Numbered from the stretch's first letter, positions 36,718-46,954 are shown. The stretch is 64,000 nt of DNA from Bradyrhizobium embrapense (GCF_001189235.2 NZ_LFIP02000001.1:186001-250000), one strand, 5' to 3'. Notes: generated from the letters alone by a model not told the origin. A program made the numbers and translations.

Positions 36718-37851
36718 TCAGGCTCCGGCCTTGCGTGCCCGCAGCTCGACCCGCGATCCCTCCGACAGCAGCAATTGGCCGTCGACGACGACGCTTTCAT
36801 CGCCCGCCAATCCGTCCGAGATCACCGACGAGCCCTGGAAGGTGCGATCGACCTTGACCGGCCGGACCTCGGCTGTGCCGTCCTGGACGACGAAAACGAA
36901 ATTGCCGTTCTGGCTGCGCTGCACCGCGACCGTCGGCACCACGACGGCCTCCTCGCTGCGGATGATCAGCTTGGTCTGCACGATGGTGCCGGGCCAGAGC
37001 GTCTCGCTCGCATTGTTCATGATGCCGCGCACCGTGACCATGCCGGTGGTGGCATCGACGGCGTTTTCGACCATCGCGACCTTGCCGCTCTCGGAGCGCT
37101 GGTGGCCGGGAATGGTCGCGATCACCTGGGAATCGCCCTTCGCCATGGCGTCGCGCAGATCGACCAGCGCGCGCTGGGGAATGGCGAAGGTGACGTAGAC
37201 CGGTGCCATCTGGTTGATGACCGCGAGCGGCTGGGTGTCGGCGGGGCGGACGAAGTTCCCGACCTTGACGTTGGCGGCGCTGATCCGGCCCGCGAACGGT
37301 GCGCGGATCACGGTGTAGCTCTTCTGGACGCGGAGGTTTTCCAGCGCGAACTGGTCGGCCTTGATGGTGCCGATCAGGACGTCGGACTGGGTTTTTGCGT
37401 TATCCAGATTGACCTGGGTGGTGGCGCCCTTGCCGACCAGATCGGTATAGCGGCGGAGGTCGCGCTGGGCGCCCTCGAGCTGGGCCTGGTCGCGGGCCAG
37501 CACGCCCTCGGCCTGCTCGATCTGGGCCTCGATCTGCCGCGCGTCGAGCATGAACAGCAGGTCGCCCTCATTGACCTTGGCGCCATCCTCGAAATGCACC
37601 GAGACGATGGTGGTCTCCAGCCGCGACTTCAGCGCCACGCTGGAGATCGGCGTGACCTGTCCGATCGCGTCGACATCGACCGGCACCGATTTGCGTTCAG
37701 CCTTGGCGAGATCCACCGAGACCACCCGCGGCCGCGGCGTCCCCTGCACGGTGGAGGCGTTGCCCCCCATCCATGAAGCGCGGATCACGTAAGCCGCCCC
37801 GGCCGCAATGCCGAGAACAGCGACAGTCAGAACCAAATTGCGTTTTTTCAT
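36718..37851 (-). CDS. RND periplasmic adaptor (membrane fusion protein)
   Basis: This 377-residue membrane-fusion protein links the RND permease to an outer-membrane channel. An N-terminal anchor (LVLTVAVLGIAAGAAYVI, about 5-22) is followed by a lipoyl/hairpin region containing GQVTPISSVALKSRLE and VNEGDLLFMLDARQIEAQIEQAE. The beta-barrel part VIRAPFAGRISAANVKVGNFV and C-terminal VQDGTAEVRPVKVDRTFQG follow. It is the first gene of the efflux operon. Confidence 0.92.
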   Translation of the reverse strand: MKKRNLVLTVAVLGIAAGAAYVIRASWMGGNASTVQGTPRPRVVSVDLAKAERKSVPVDVDAIGQVTPISSVALKSRLETTIVSVHFEDGAKVNEGDLLFMLDARQIEAQIEQAEGVLARDQAQLEGAQRDLRRYTDLVGKGATTQVNLDNAKTQSDVLIGTIKADQFALENLRVQKSYTVIRAPFAGRISAANVKVGNFVRPADTQPLAVINQMAPVYVTFAIPQRALVDLRDAMAKGDSQVIATIPGHQRSESGKVAMVENAVDATTGMVTVRGIMNNASETLWPGTIVQTKLIIRSEEAVVVPTVAVQRSQNGNFVFVVQDGTAEVRPVKVDRTFQGSSVISDGLAGDESVVVDGQLLLSEGSRVELRARKAGA

Positions 37852-37969
37852 ACGTCTTGCACGTGCGCCGCCGACTATCCTTGAAGGCCGGGACGCCTCG
37901 CAACTCCCCCATCGGCAATTGTTACGCCTTGTTTCTGGGGAGGGTTAGCACAGGCGGACAGCCCATGGT

Positions 37970-38440
37970 ATGCCACCTAAGAAAAATCCTGCGGCTCCCC
38001 CGAATCGCGACCTTATGTCCAGCTCCGTTCTTGTCTGCACCTGGGAAGAGGCCCGCCAACGCTCCCGTGCCATCCGCTACAGCGTCTTCGTCGAGGAGCA
38101 GCGCGTGCCGGTAGAACTGGAATGGGACGACTTGGACGCGTCGAGCTGGCATGCGCTGGCGTTTGCCGATGACGGCATGGCGGTTGCGACGGGCCGGCTG
38201 CTGCCCGATGGTCATATCGGCCGCATGGCCGTGCTCAAACCAGCGCGCGGCACCGGCATCGGCGCCCGCGTGCTGGACGCACTGATGGCCAAGGCGGCCG
38301 AACTCGGCTATCCCGAACTGATCCTCAACGCGCAGACGCACGCGGAACCGTTCTACGCGCGCGCCGGGTTCGAGCGGGTCGGCGATGAATTCGAGGAAGC
38401 CGGCATCCCACACATCGAAATGCGGAAGCGCTTGGTCTAA
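37970..38440 (+). CDS. GNAT-family N-acetyltransferase
   Basis: This is a 156-residue acetyltransferase of the GNAT fold, ElaA-like in the region TWEEARQRSRAIRYSVFVEEQRVP. The acetyl-CoA motif is MAVLKPARGTGIGARVLDALM (about residues 86-106), and the end EPFYARAGFERVGDEFEEAGIPH is typical. Two starts are possible: ATG at 37970 or ATG at 38015 (MSSSVLVCTW). Neither has a strong Shine-Dalgarno, so the first 15 residues are uncertain. It may be co-transcribed with xthA 41 bp downstream. Confidence 0.85.
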   Translation: MPPKKNPAAPPNRDLMSSSVLVCTWEEARQRSRAIRYSVFVEEQRVPVELEWDDLDASSWHALAFADDGMAVATGRLLPDGHIGRMAVLKPARGTGIGARVLDALMAKAAELGYPELILNAQTHAEPFYARAGFERVGDEFEEAGIPHIEMRKRLV

Positions 38441-38481
38441 GCGGGGGCTCGGTCGCGTGTCCCATCAATGAAGGAAGTCCG

Positions 38482-39279
38482 ATGGCAGTTCGCATCGCTA
38501 CGTGGAACGTCAACTCGGTCCGGCAACGGATCGAACTTCTGGTCGCCTGGCTGAAGGAGTGCTCCCCCGATATCGTCTGCCTGCAGGAGATCAAATGCGT
38601 CGACGACGCGTTTCCCCGGCTCGAGGTCGAGGCGCTCGGGTATAATGTCGTCACCCACGGCCAGAAGACCTTCAACGGCGTCGCGCTGCTCTCCAAGCTG
38701 CCGTTCGACGAGACCAAATCGGGCCTCGCCGGCGACGACGAGGACGCCCATGCCCGCTTTCTCGAAGGCGTTGTCACGCTGAAGCAGGGCGTGGTGCGGG
38801 TGGCGTGCCTTTACCTGCCCAATGGCAACCCCGCCAATACCGACAAATACCCCTACAAGCTCAAATGGATGTCGCGGCTTCTTGAGTACGCGCGGGAACG
38901 GCTCAAGGCCGAGGAGCCGCTGATCCTGGCCGGCGACTTCAATGTCATTCCGGCCGCCCGCGACGTCTACAATCCGGCTGCGTGGGCCGACGATGCCCTG
39001 TTCCGGCCTCAGACCCGCGAGGCCTTCCAGTCGCTGCTCGGCCTCGGCCTGACCGATGCACTGCGCGCGGTCAATGACGAGCCCGGCCAGTACACCTTTT
39101 GGGACTACCAGGCCGGCGCCTGGCAGAAGAACTGGGGCCTGCGCATCGACCATCTCCTGATGTCGGCGCAGGCAAGCGACCGGCTGATCGATGTCGGGAT
39201 CGACAGCTATGTCCGCGCCTGGGAGAAGCCGTCCGACCATGTCCCGGTCTGGGCCGATCTCGATTTCGAGACACCCTGA
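38482..39279 (+). CDS. xthA: Exodeoxyribonuclease III (AP endonuclease)
   Basis: This 265-residue EEP-superfamily enzyme incises DNA at abasic sites and has 3'-5' exonuclease and 3'-phosphatase activity. Active-site parts are RIATWNVNSVRQR at the N-terminus, CLQEIKC (metal Glu about residue 36), ILAGDFNVIP near residue 150 and the C-terminal catalytic SDHVPVWADLDF. The GLRIDHLLMS segment carries the conserved Asp near the C-terminus. The ATG at 38482 follows AAGGAAG. It is convergent with the ExoR-like gene. Confidence 0.96.
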   Translation: MAVRIATWNVNSVRQRIELLVAWLKECSPDIVCLQEIKCVDDAFPRLEVEALGYNVVTHGQKTFNGVALLSKLPFDETKSGLAGDDEDAHARFLEGVVTLKQGVVRVACLYLPNGNPANTDKYPYKLKWMSRLLEYARERLKAEEPLILAGDFNVIPAARDVYNPAAWADDALFRPQTREAFQSLLGLGLTDALRAVNDEPGQYTFWDYQAGAWQKNWGLRIDHLLMSAQASDRLIDVGIDSYVRAWEKPSDHVPVWADLDFETP

Positions 39280-39328
39280 GCCTTGCGGATCAAACGATTG
39301 GGGCCGCCCGGAACATCAATCCCGGCCT

Positions 39329-40165
39329 CTAATCGCGACGACCCTGCACCCAATGCTCGAGCATCTGCAGCGCCATCGCCCGGTCGTCCTCGGACGCCTT
39401 GGCGATGGCCCGGTTGTAGCTTTCCTTGATCCAGGCCTCGTCGGGCGTTGCGCTGTCGCGCGCCAGGGTCAGCCACATCAGGCCACGGGCCCGCTGCGGC
39501 GGCAGCCGGTCGCCGTTGAACAGCATCTGGCCAAGCAGCGCCTGCGCCTGATGCTGGCCCTTCTGGGCCGCGAGCCCGAGCCAGCGTGCGCCATAGCGGA
39601 AATCGTCCCGCGAGGCGTCAGGCGTCTTCAGGTACAGCCGGGCAAGGTCGTACTGGGCGTCGGCATTGCCGAAATAGGACGCGGCATAGGAGAACATCTC
39701 CCGCGCCCGCTCGGTGTCCGCCTTCACCTTGGAATTGGGGATGCCGCTCAGATAATAGCGGCCGAGCGCCACGAACGCGTTGGCCACGATCGAGGCCTGC
39801 GGCGCCGACGGCGAATCCTCGGCATGCGCATTGGCGATCCGGCTGAAATACTCGAAGGCGCGCATGTCGTCCTGGATAACGCCGTCGCCCTCGGCGTACA
39901 TCTTGCCGAGCTTCCACTGCGCCACGGGGTGACCGCCCTCGGCCTGGTACTGCAGCGTGCTGAAGGACGAGGTCGGCACGGTCGCCGCGGGGGCAACCGG
40001 CGTCGTGGCCCGCTTCAACGCGCTGGCCGTACCGGGCTGCGGCGCGACCACCGGAAGAACGGTATCCTGGGGGCTGACCGGGGCGCCGTCGAATCCGAAT
40101 CCGGGGCCCGCCACCGGAATGGCCCCTAACGCAAACGCCAATATCGTACGCCTAAACGTCCGCAT
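39329..40165 (-). CDS. exoR: Periplasmic Sel1-repeat protein, ExoR-like
   Basis: This 278-residue secreted helical-repeat protein has a signal segment [20 protein letters not shown] in the first 23 residues. The body is built of Sel1/TPR units, e.g. [39 protein letters not shown] and [20 protein letters not shown]. The pattern agrees with my memory of rhizobial ExoR, a periplasmic repressor that binds the sensor ExoS and restrains exopolysaccharide synthesis; that assignment is inference. The start (ATG 40165) overlaps the ilvD stop by 14 bases, an unusual coupling of a regulator with an amino-acid enzyme. A longer upstream frame would be out of keeping with the signal peptide. Confidence 0.75.
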   Translation of the reverse strand: MRTFRRTILAFALGAIPVAGPGFGFDGAPVSPQDTVLPVVAPQPGTASALKRATTPVAPAATVPTSSFSTLQYQAEGGHPVAQWKLGKMYAEGDGVIQDDMRAFEYFSRIANAHAEDSPSAPQASIVANAFVALGRYYLSGIPNSKVKADTERAREMFSYAASYFGNADAQYDLARLYLKTPDASRDDFRYGARWLGLAAQKGQHQAQALLGQMLFNGDRLPPQRARGLMWLTLARDSATPDEAWIKESYNRAIAKASEDDRAMALQMLEHWVQGRRD

Positions 40166-41888
40166 AACACTGTTTCTCGTGCGCGCCACCCGGATGGGTG
40201 ACTGCGCCATCCACCGCCGGCCCCACTTGCTCGGCGTACTTCCACAGCGCACCAGATGTGTGGTTAGTCGCCCGAGGGGCCCATTTGGTCTTACGATTTG
40301 CGAGCTCGGCGTCGCTCAATTTTACGTCAAGTGTGCCGGCGACCGCATCGATCTCGATGATGTCGCCGTCCTGCAATAGCCCGATCGGCCCGCCGACGGC
40401 CGCTTCGGGTCCAATATGGCCGATGCAGAAGCCACGGGTGGCGCCGGAAAACCGGCCATCGGTGATCAGGGCAATCTTGCCGCCCATCCCCTGCCCGGTC
40501 AGCGCCGCCGTGGTCGCCAGCATCTCCCGCATCCCGGGACCGCCCTTCGGCCCCTCGTAGCGGATCACAATCACTTCGCCTTCCTTGTAGGTGCGCTTCT
40601 GCACCGCCTCGAAGGCGTCTTCCTCGCGGTCGAAGCACCGGGCCGGACCGGTGAACTTCAAGTTGGACATTCCCGCGACCTTCACGATCGCACCCTCCGG
40701 AGCGAGATTACCCTTCAGTCCGACAACGCCACCTGTCACGGTGATCGGATTGTCGGCGGGCCGCACCACGTCCTGGTGCGGATTCCATTTCACGCTTTTG
40801 AGGTTTTCGGCGATCGTTCGGCCAGTGACGGTCAGGCAATTCCCGTGCAGGTGGCCATTGTCGAGCAGCGTTTTCATCAGCAGCGGAATGCCGCCAACTT
40901 CAAACATGTCTTTGGCAACATAACGGCCGCCCGGCTTCAAATCCGCGACGTAAGGAGTCTTTTTGAAGATTTCGGCAACGTCGAACAGATTGAACTTGAT
41001 GCCGCACTCATGGGCGATCGCCGGCAGGTGCAGCGCAGCATTGGTCGAACCACCTGAGGCTGCAACCACGGCCGCAGCATTTTCAAGGGCTTCCCGGGTG
41101 ACAATGTCGCGGGGCCGGATGTTTTTCTCGATCAGCTCCATCACTTTCTCGCCTGCGGCGGCGCAGAAGGAGTCGCGGATCTCGTACGGCGCCGGGGCCC
41201 CGGCCGAATACGGCAGCGCGAGGCCAATCGCCTCGGAGACGGTCGCCATGGTGTTGGCGGTGAACTGGGCGCCGCAGGCGCCGGCCGACGGGCACGCCAC
41301 CCGCTCGATCTCGTCGAGGTCCTCGTCCGACATGGCGCCGACCGAGTGCTTGCCAACCGCCTCGAACATGTCCTGTACGGTGACCGGCTGCCCGCGGAAG
41401 TTGCCCGGCAGGATGGAGCCGCCATAAATGAAGATCGACGGCACGTTGAGGCGGACCATCGCCATCATCATGCCCGGCAGCGACTTGTCGCAGCCGGCGA
41501 GCCCGACCAGCGCATCATAGGAATGGCCACGGACGGTAAGTTCCACCGAATCGGCGATGCATTCGCGTGACGGCAGCGACGAGCGCATGCCGTCATGGCC
41601 CATCGCGATGCCGTCGGTGACGGTGATGGTGCAGAACTCGCGCGGCGTGCCGCCGGCCGAAGCCACGCCCTTCTTCACCGCCTGGGCCTGGCGCATCAGC
41701 GAAATGTTGCAGGGAGCAGCTTCATTCCAACATGAAGCAACGCCGACAAACGGTTGATGAATCTGGGCTGTCGTCAGCCCCATCGCATAGAGATAGGAAC
41801 GATGCGGCGCGCGTTCGGGGCCTTCCGTCACGTGACGGCTCGGCAACCTGCCCTTGATGTTCGTCTTGCCGTCCACCTTGGCGTCCAT
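40152..41888 (-). CDS. ilvD: Dihydroxy-acid dehydratase
   Basis: This 578-residue Fe-S enzyme performs the third common step of isoleucine and valine synthesis, dehydrating 2,3-dihydroxy-acids to 2-keto acids. Cluster ligands are seen in [33 protein letters not shown] and [16 protein letters not shown]. The C-terminal swivel contains the conserved [17 protein letters not shown] start at the ATG at 41888 ([17 protein letters not shown]); an upstream TTG at 41939 is unlikely. The gene ends inside the first codons of the ExoR-like gene. Confidence 0.95.
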   Translation of the reverse strand: MDAKVDGKTNIKGRLPSRHVTEGPERAPHRSYLYAMGLTTAQIHQPFVGVASCWNEAAPCNISLMRQAQAVKKGVASAGGTPREFCTITVTDGIAMGHDGMRSSLPSRECIADSVELTVRGHSYDALVGLAGCDKSLPGMMMAMVRLNVPSIFIYGGSILPGNFRGQPVTVQDMFEAVGKHSVGAMSDEDLDEIERVACPSAGACGAQFTANTMATVSEAIGLALPYSAGAPAPYEIRDSFCAAAGEKVMELIEKNIRPRDIVTREALENAAAVVAASGGSTNAALHLPAIAHECGIKFNLFDVAEIFKKTPYVADLKPGGRYVAKDMFEVGGIPLLMKTLLDNGHLHGNCLTVTGRTIAENLKSVKWNPHQDVVRPADNPITVTGGVVGLKGNLAPEGAIVKVAGMSNLKFTGPARCFDREEDAFEAVQKRTYKEGEVIVIRYEGPKGGPGMREMLATTAALTGQGMGGKIALITDGRFSGATRGFCIGHIGPEAAVGGPIGLLQDGDIIEIDAVAGTLDVKLSDAELANRKTKWAPRATNHTSGALWKYAEQVGPAVDGAVTHPGGAHEKQCYADV

Positions 41889-42234
41889 CGCGACCCTGTT
41901 CCCGACGCTCTTTCCTCCAACAACGCCGGAACCGACCAAAAGTCCCGTTGTCGCGAGCGCTGGCTATTCAGCTAGGTGAATATCCTTTCATGTCAGGGTG
42001 TGGCCAAAAAGCGGCGTGACTACGGACCAGCTGTGTTTAGGGTTAAATGCCGAGTAACTGTTGCGATGACGCAACAATCGTGGCTCCCGGGCAACCATGT
42101 ATTATCGGTCCTTATGGGAACCTGACCGGTGCCTCGCCAAATGACCCTAACGTTGCCATCCCTCGAAGAAACGCGCCTGACTTGTGGATTTGTGCCCTCG
42201 CTACGCGGACAAGTAGCTCCACCCTTCCTGCAAT
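41889..42234. other. 346-bp gap upstream of ilvD
   Basis: Most of this gap is upstream of the minus-strand ilvD and downstream of the minus-strand cyclase gene. It contains a 7-pair palindrome (TGTTGCG, ATGA, CGCAACA, at 42059-42076). No leader peptide rich in Ile, Val or Leu, no antiterminator pair and no T-box-like element was found. Confidence 0.45.
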
Positions 42235-43860
42235 CTACTCAGCCGCCAGCTTCGGCGGCGCCGGAGGCGCCCAGCACTCAACGCGATTCCGGCCGCGGTC
42301 CTTGGCCTGGTAGAGCGCCGCATCGGCGGCCTTCATCAGCGCCTCGATCCCGGGCATGCTTGTGATGGCCTCGGCAACGCCGATGCTCACCGTCAGTCGC
42401 ATCGGACGATCGTCCGCCCGCAACGCCAACCCTTCCGCCCTCCTGCGAATGCGCTCGGCGACGGTTCGGGCGCGCGACAACGTCGTTTCCGGCAGCAGAA
42501 CCGCGAACTCCTCGCCTCCGACGCGGCCGACAACATCGGACTTGCGCTTGCCGCGCGTGCAAATCTCGGCGACGGCCTTGATGGCCTCGTCGCCGGCCGC
42601 GTGACCGAACCGGTCATTGATGCTCTTGAAGTAGTCGATATCGACCATCAGGACGGAGACGGAGCGATAGTAGCGCTGGAACCGGCTCCACTCTGCATCC
42701 AGCGTGGTCAGGAAGTGCCTGCGGTTGAACAGCCCGGTGAGCGGATCGGTGGTCGCGAGCACCTCGAGCTGACGCGCGTTACCGACAAGATCTGTCACGT
42801 CGACAAAGGTCAGCATCCGGCCGCCGTTCGCCATCGTCGAGCAATGGATCCTGATGTTGCGGCCATCAGGCGTCTGCACGTCGCGCTTGTGATCGCCCGC
42901 CTTGATCTCCGCGATCCGCTTTGCCGGAAAGGCTCTGATCTGCTCCGGGGTCGAGCCCGTCGGGACTGCCCGGCGATTGCGCGTGAGCAGCGTCATGTAG
43001 GCCGGATGCCGCTCCACTTCCTCCTCGCTCACCTCCCAGAATTCACGCATTCGGCGGTTAAGGAAGACCGCATTGAGATCGCGGTCGAGGAGGACGACGC
43101 CGTCCTCCACGTTCTCGAGCGCGCCGGTGAGCACCTTCAACTTGTCCGATGCGCGCACGATATCGGTTACCGGCGTGTAGCTCACCATCCGGCCGCCGTC
43201 GGGCAGCGGCGTGCACTGACACCGCACCACATCGCCGTTGCTGCGCCTGAGATCGATCGGGTTTGCGTCGCCGACGGCGACGAGGCGGACGCGTTCGGCG
43301 ACGTAGGCTTGAAGCTGCTCAGCCGGCAGCTCATAGGCCATGATCTTGCAGCCGTGATGCATCAGATCGGTGAAGCTGGGGTTGCGGTCGGCCACCGCGT
43401 CCGGAAGCTGCCACATGTTCCGGAACGCGCGGTTGATGAAGAGAGCTTTCAGCTCTGCGTCCAGGAGCAGGATGCCGACCGGGATCTGATCGAGCGCCGC
43501 ACGCAGCGCCAGCATGTGCCCGCGCAAGATATCGCCGGCGCGCCGCTCCGGCATGGCCGATGGCGCAGGAACGGCAGACACGGCAGCCGCAGGAGCCGCA
43601 GCGGTCGCCTGCTGCGCCTCGAAGGCCAGGCCGAGCTGGCGGTCCGACTGCCACAACCGCTTGCATGGTCGCACCTGATTGGTGCCGACGATCAGCAATT
43701 GGACCAGGTCGGGAATGCCGACCACACTTTCGAGTTCCACGGTCGCGCCCGTATCGGTGAGCTGCCGGACCGTGCAATCGAAGGCCGAGCGGCCGAAATT
43801 GAAGACGATCTTTCCGGCCAGAAACGTTCGGCCGCGGGAAGCTGACACCTGTCCGGACAT
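42235..43860 (-). CDS. Diguanylate cyclase with PilZ and two PAS domains
   Basis: This 541-residue soluble signalling protein probably makes cyclic di-GMP. Order: a PilZ-like domain (about residues 1-90, with FNFGRSAFDCTVRQLTDTGATVE and the usual RxxxR segment replaced in part), PAS (about 120-225), PAS (about 240-350) and GGDEF (about 370-530). The active signature is GRVGGEEFAVLLPE, so the cyclase site is intact. A PilZ domain upstream of a cyclase suggests product feedback or self-sensing. The start is taken as ATG at 43860 (MSGQVSASRGRTF); a TTG 21 bases upstream is open. No neighbour points to a target. Confidence 0.9.
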   Translation of the reverse strand: MSGQVSASRGRTFLAGKIVFNFGRSAFDCTVRQLTDTGATVELESVVGIPDLVQLLIVGTNQVRPCKRLWQSDRQLGLAFEAQQATAAAPAAAVSAVPAPSAMPERRAGDILRGHMLALRAALDQIPVGILLLDAELKALFINRAFRNMWQLPDAVADRNPSFTDLMHHGCKIMAYELPAEQLQAYVAERVRLVAVGDANPIDLRRSNGDVVRCQCTPLPDGGRMVSYTPVTDIVRASDKLKVLTGALENVEDGVVLLDRDLNAVFLNRRMREFWEVSEEEVERHPAYMTLLTRNRRAVPTGSTPEQIRAFPAKRIAEIKAGDHKRDVQTPDGRNIRIHCSTMANGGRMLTFVDVTDLVGNARQLEVLATTDPLTGLFNRRHFLTTLDAEWSRFQRYYRSVSVLMVDIDYFKSINDRFGHAAGDEAIKAVAEICTRGKRKSDVVGRVGGEEFAVLLPETTLSRARTVAERIRRRAEGLALRADDRPMRLTVSIGVAEAITSMPGIEALMKAADAALYQAKDRGRNRVECWAPPAPPKLAAE

Positions 43861-44019
43861 GGCGAGACGCACCTGGAGCAATTGCGAGCCCGCTCACATC
43901 AGCATGTTTGAGTCACCAAGCCATGAACGCTTTCGAGGCGTTTTGACCCAGAGCAAAAGGCGGTGTGCGCTGCAAAACAGGTTCCATCATTCGATTCCTG
44001 GAACCCGTGCGTTGGAGGA

Positions 44020-44934
44020 CTACGACCCGCCGAGCCGCTTCCGCTTTGCGTTCAGCGCGCAGGCGACGCGGCTGACCGGCGGACGGCCGAGCAAGCCGGC
44101 GACCTCGTTCGTCGCAGCCAGCAGCTTCTCCATGTCGACACCGGTGTTCACGCCCATGCCTTCGAGCATATAGACGACATCCTCGGTCGCGACGTTGCCG
44201 GTGGCCCCGGGCGCGTAGGGGCAGCCGCCGAGGCCGCCGGCGGCGGCATCGATCACGCGAACGCCCTCCTCCATGCCGGCATAGAGATTGGCGAGCGCCT
44301 GGCCATAGGTGTCGTGGAAGTGCATCGCGAGGTTGGCGACCGGCAGCTCGGCGCCGACCGCGCGCAGCATCTCCTTGGCCTTGAGCGGCGTGCCGACGCC
44401 GATGGTGTCGCCGAGCGAGATCTCGTAGCAACCGAGATCCCAAAGGGTCACTGCGAGATCGGCGACCGCCTTCGGCTTGATCTCACCGTCGAACGGACAA
44501 CCCAGCACGCAGGAGATATAGCCGCGCACCTTGACGCCATCGGCCTTGGCGCGCGCCAGCACAGGCTTGAAGCGCTCGATCGATTCCGCGATCGAACAGT
44601 TGATGTTGGCGCGCGAGAAGCCCTCGGAGGCCGCCGCGAACACCGAGACGATCTGGGCGCCGGCCGCGCGCGCGGCGTCATAGCCCTTCTCGTTCGGCAC
44701 CAGCACGTGGAATTCGGCGCCCTTGATGTGGCTGACGCCGCGCAGCACCTGGTCGGAGCTCGCCATCTGCGGGATCGCCTTCGGCGACACGAAGGCGCCG
44801 ACCTCGACGGTGCCAAGCCCCGCCGCCACCAGCGCCTCGACAAAGGCGATGCGCGCCTCGACACTGACCGGCGTCTTCTCGTTCTGCAGGCCGTCGCGCG
44901 GCCCCATCTCGACGATGTGGATCTGATCGCTCAT
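44020..44934 (-). CDS. mvaB: Hydroxymethylglutaryl-CoA lyase
   Basis: This 304-residue TIM-barrel enzyme splits HMG-CoA to acetyl-CoA and acetoacetate, the last step of leucine breakdown. Active-site parts are EMGPRDGLQNEK at the N-terminus (metal-bound Asp), SLGDTIGVGTPLKAKEML near residue 200 and GGLGGCPYAPGATGN with the catalytic Cys near residue 266. The start MSDQIHIVEMG at 44934 overlaps the stop of the upstream carboxylase gene by four bases (ATGA), so they are translated together. The longer frame upstream is only an Arg-rich extension. Confidence 0.95.
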   Translation of the reverse strand: MSDQIHIVEMGPRDGLQNEKTPVSVEARIAFVEALVAAGLGTVEVGAFVSPKAIPQMASSDQVLRGVSHIKGAEFHVLVPNEKGYDAARAAGAQIVSVFAAASEGFSRANINCSIAESIERFKPVLARAKADGVKVRGYISCVLGCPFDGEIKPKAVADLAVTLWDLGCYEISLGDTIGVGTPLKAKEMLRAVGAELPVANLAMHFHDTYGQALANLYAGMEEGVRVIDAAAGGLGGCPYAPGATGNVATEDVVYMLEGMGVNTGVDMEKLLAATNEVAGLLGRPPVSRVACALNAKRKRLGGS

Positions 44935-46940
44935 GACGCGGCCGCAGCCTCGACTTCGGCAAGCTCGACGCCCTCGCCGACGATGTCGCCGACCTTGCAT
45001 TTGAGCTTCTTCAGCACCCCGGCATAGGGCGCGCGCAGGGTCTGCTCCATCTTCATGACTTCGAGCGTGAGGATCGGGGCGCCCTTCTCGAGCGTCGCGC
45101 CCTCCTCGGCCAGCAGTGCGACCACGGTGCCCGGCAAGGGCGCCACGATCTTGTCCTCGCCGACCTGCTCCTCGCTCTCGCCGCCGAACGGGTCGACCCA
45201 GTGCAGGTCGAAGCGGCCGTTGCGGGTACGCAAGTAGAGCTCGTGGCCCTCGATCACAGAGGCGACGCGCGATTTGAGGCCGTCGAGCGTCAGGTCGAAG
45301 CCGTCATCACCGGATGACGAAATCGCAAGGGCAAGCTCGCGCCCGCCGACGGAGAGCGTCGACGGTCCGTTGCCATAGTGCAGCGTGATGGTGTGGGCGG
45401 GCTCGTGGCCCTGCCGGAACGAAAACACCCGCTGGCGACGGCCGACCGGCATCCAGCCGAACGCCTGCCAGGGCGAGTTCGCCTCGCGCCGCGCCGCCGT
45501 CTGCTCGGCGTTCACGATCGCAGCCGCCGCCGCGCACAGCTCGAACTCGCCGGCCGCGCCGGCGCCTGATGTCAGGTTCTTCAGCTCGCGCTCGATGAAG
45601 CCGGTATCGATCGCGTTGGCCCTGGTGGCGGGATGCGTCACCAGCGCCGACAGGAATGGGATGTTGGTGACGATGCCGCGGACGTCGGTCTGCTCCAGCC
45701 CACGGTTGAGCTTCTCGATCGCGCCTTCGCGCGTCGGCGCCCAGGCGATCACCTTGGCAAGCATCGCGTCGTAGTACGGCGAGACGTTATCACCACTGCG
45801 GTAGCCGGCATCGATGCGCAGGCCCTCGCCCTCGGGCGGCGTCCGCCAGGTCTTGATGCGGCCGACCGAAGGCATGAAGTTCTTCTGCGGATTTTCTGCG
45901 TAGACGCGCGCCTCGATGGCGTGGCCATTGAGCTTGATCTCGTTTTGCTTCAGCGGCAGCGCCTCACCGAAGGCGACGCGCAGCTGCCATTCGACGAGAT
46001 CGACACCGGTGATCAACTCGGTGACGGGATGCTCGACCTGCAGGCGGGTGTTCATCTCGATGAAGAACACGTCCTTGCCGTCGGAGACGAACTCGATCGT
46101 GCCGGCGCCGACGTAGTCGACCGCACCGGCCGCCTTGCGCGCGGCCTCGCAGACCGTCTCGCGCTGCGCGGCGTTCAGCGTCGGCGACGGCGCCTCCTCG
46201 ATCACCTTCTGGTGCCGGCGCTGCAGCGTGCATTCGCGCTCCCACAGCGAGAGCAGATTGCCGTGGCTGTCGCCGATGATCTGCACCTCGATATGGCGCG
46301 GGTTCTGCACGTATTTCTCGATCAGCATGCGGTCGTCGCCGAACGCCGCCTTGGCCTCGCGCTTGGCGCTGGTGATCGCGGCGGACAGTTCGCCCGCAGA
46401 ATTGACCACGCGCATGCCGCGGCCGCCGCCGCCGGCCGACGCCTTCACCAGCACCGGGAAGCCGATCCGGTTGGCAGCCTCCGCCAGGATCGCCTCGTCC
46501 TGCGCCTCGCCGTGATAGCCGGGCACCAGCGGCACGCCGGCCTTCTCCATCAGCGCCTTCGAGCCGGATTTCGAACCCATCGCGGTCATCATCGCGGCGG
46601 TCGGGCCGACGAAGACCAGGCCGGCATCGAGACAGGCCTGCGCGAACTCGGCATTTTCGGACAGGAAGCCGTAGCCGGGATGCACCGCTTCCGCGCCGGT
46701 CTGCTTGGCAGCGGCGATGACGCGCTCGATGTTGAGATAGCTGTCGCGCGCCCGTGCGGGCCCGAGCAGCACGGCCTCGTCGGCGAGCGCGACATGCATC
46801 GCATCGCGATCGGCCTCGGAATAGACCGCGACGGTGCGCAGCCCCATGGCACGCGCCGAGCGGATGACGCGGCAGGCGATCTCGCCGCGGTTGGCGATCA
46901 AAAGCGTGCGGAAACGCCGGTAGAGTTTTGAGCGGTCCAT
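44931..46940 (-). CDS. mccA: 3-Methylcrotonyl-CoA carboxylase, biotin-carrying subunit
   Basis: This is the 669-residue alpha subunit of methylcrotonyl-CoA carboxylase. The biotin carboxylase module occupies about residues 1-450, with ATP-grasp KASAGGGGRGMRVV near residue 160 and the substrate motif EMNTRLQVEHPVTELI. The C-terminal biotinyl domain has EVMKMEQTLRAP with the biotin Lys in MKM. The ATG at 46940 has a GGA-containing upstream stretch. A GTG at 46958 overlapping the mccB stop is an alternative start. It sits between mccB and the HMG-CoA lyase gene. Confidence 0.95.
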   Translation of the reverse strand: MDRSKLYRRFRTLLIANRGEIACRVIRSARAMGLRTVAVYSEADRDAMHVALADEAVLLGPARARDSYLNIERVIAAAKQTGAEAVHPGYGFLSENAEFAQACLDAGLVFVGPTAAMMTAMGSKSGSKALMEKAGVPLVPGYHGEAQDEAILAEAANRIGFPVLVKASAGGGGRGMRVVNSAGELSAAITSAKREAKAAFGDDRMLIEKYVQNPRHIEVQIIGDSHGNLLSLWERECTLQRRHQKVIEEAPSPTLNAAQRETVCEAARKAAGAVDYVGAGTIEFVSDGKDVFFIEMNTRLQVEHPVTELITGVDLVEWQLRVAFGEALPLKQNEIKLNGHAIEARVYAENPQKNFMPSVGRIKTWRTPPEGEGLRIDAGYRSGDNVSPYYDAMLAKVIAWAPTREGAIEKLNRGLEQTDVRGIVTNIPFLSALVTHPATRANAIDTGFIERELKNLTSGAGAAGEFELCAAAAAIVNAEQTAARREANSPWQAFGWMPVGRRQRVFSFRQGHEPAHTITLHYGNGPSTLSVGGRELALAISSSGDDGFDLTLDGLKSRVASVIEGHELYLRTRNGRFDLHWVDPFGGESEEQVGEDKIVAPLPGTVVALLAEEGATLEKGAPILTLEVMKMEQTLRAPYAGVLKKLKCKVGDIVGEGVELAEVEAAAAS

Positions 46941-46954
46941 GGTCAGATTCCGGG

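Noticed and set aside
41889..42234. Branched-chain amino-acid attenuator before ilvD
   Set aside because: No leader peptide with Ile, Val or Leu codons, no terminator/antiterminator pair; only a short palindrome at 42059.
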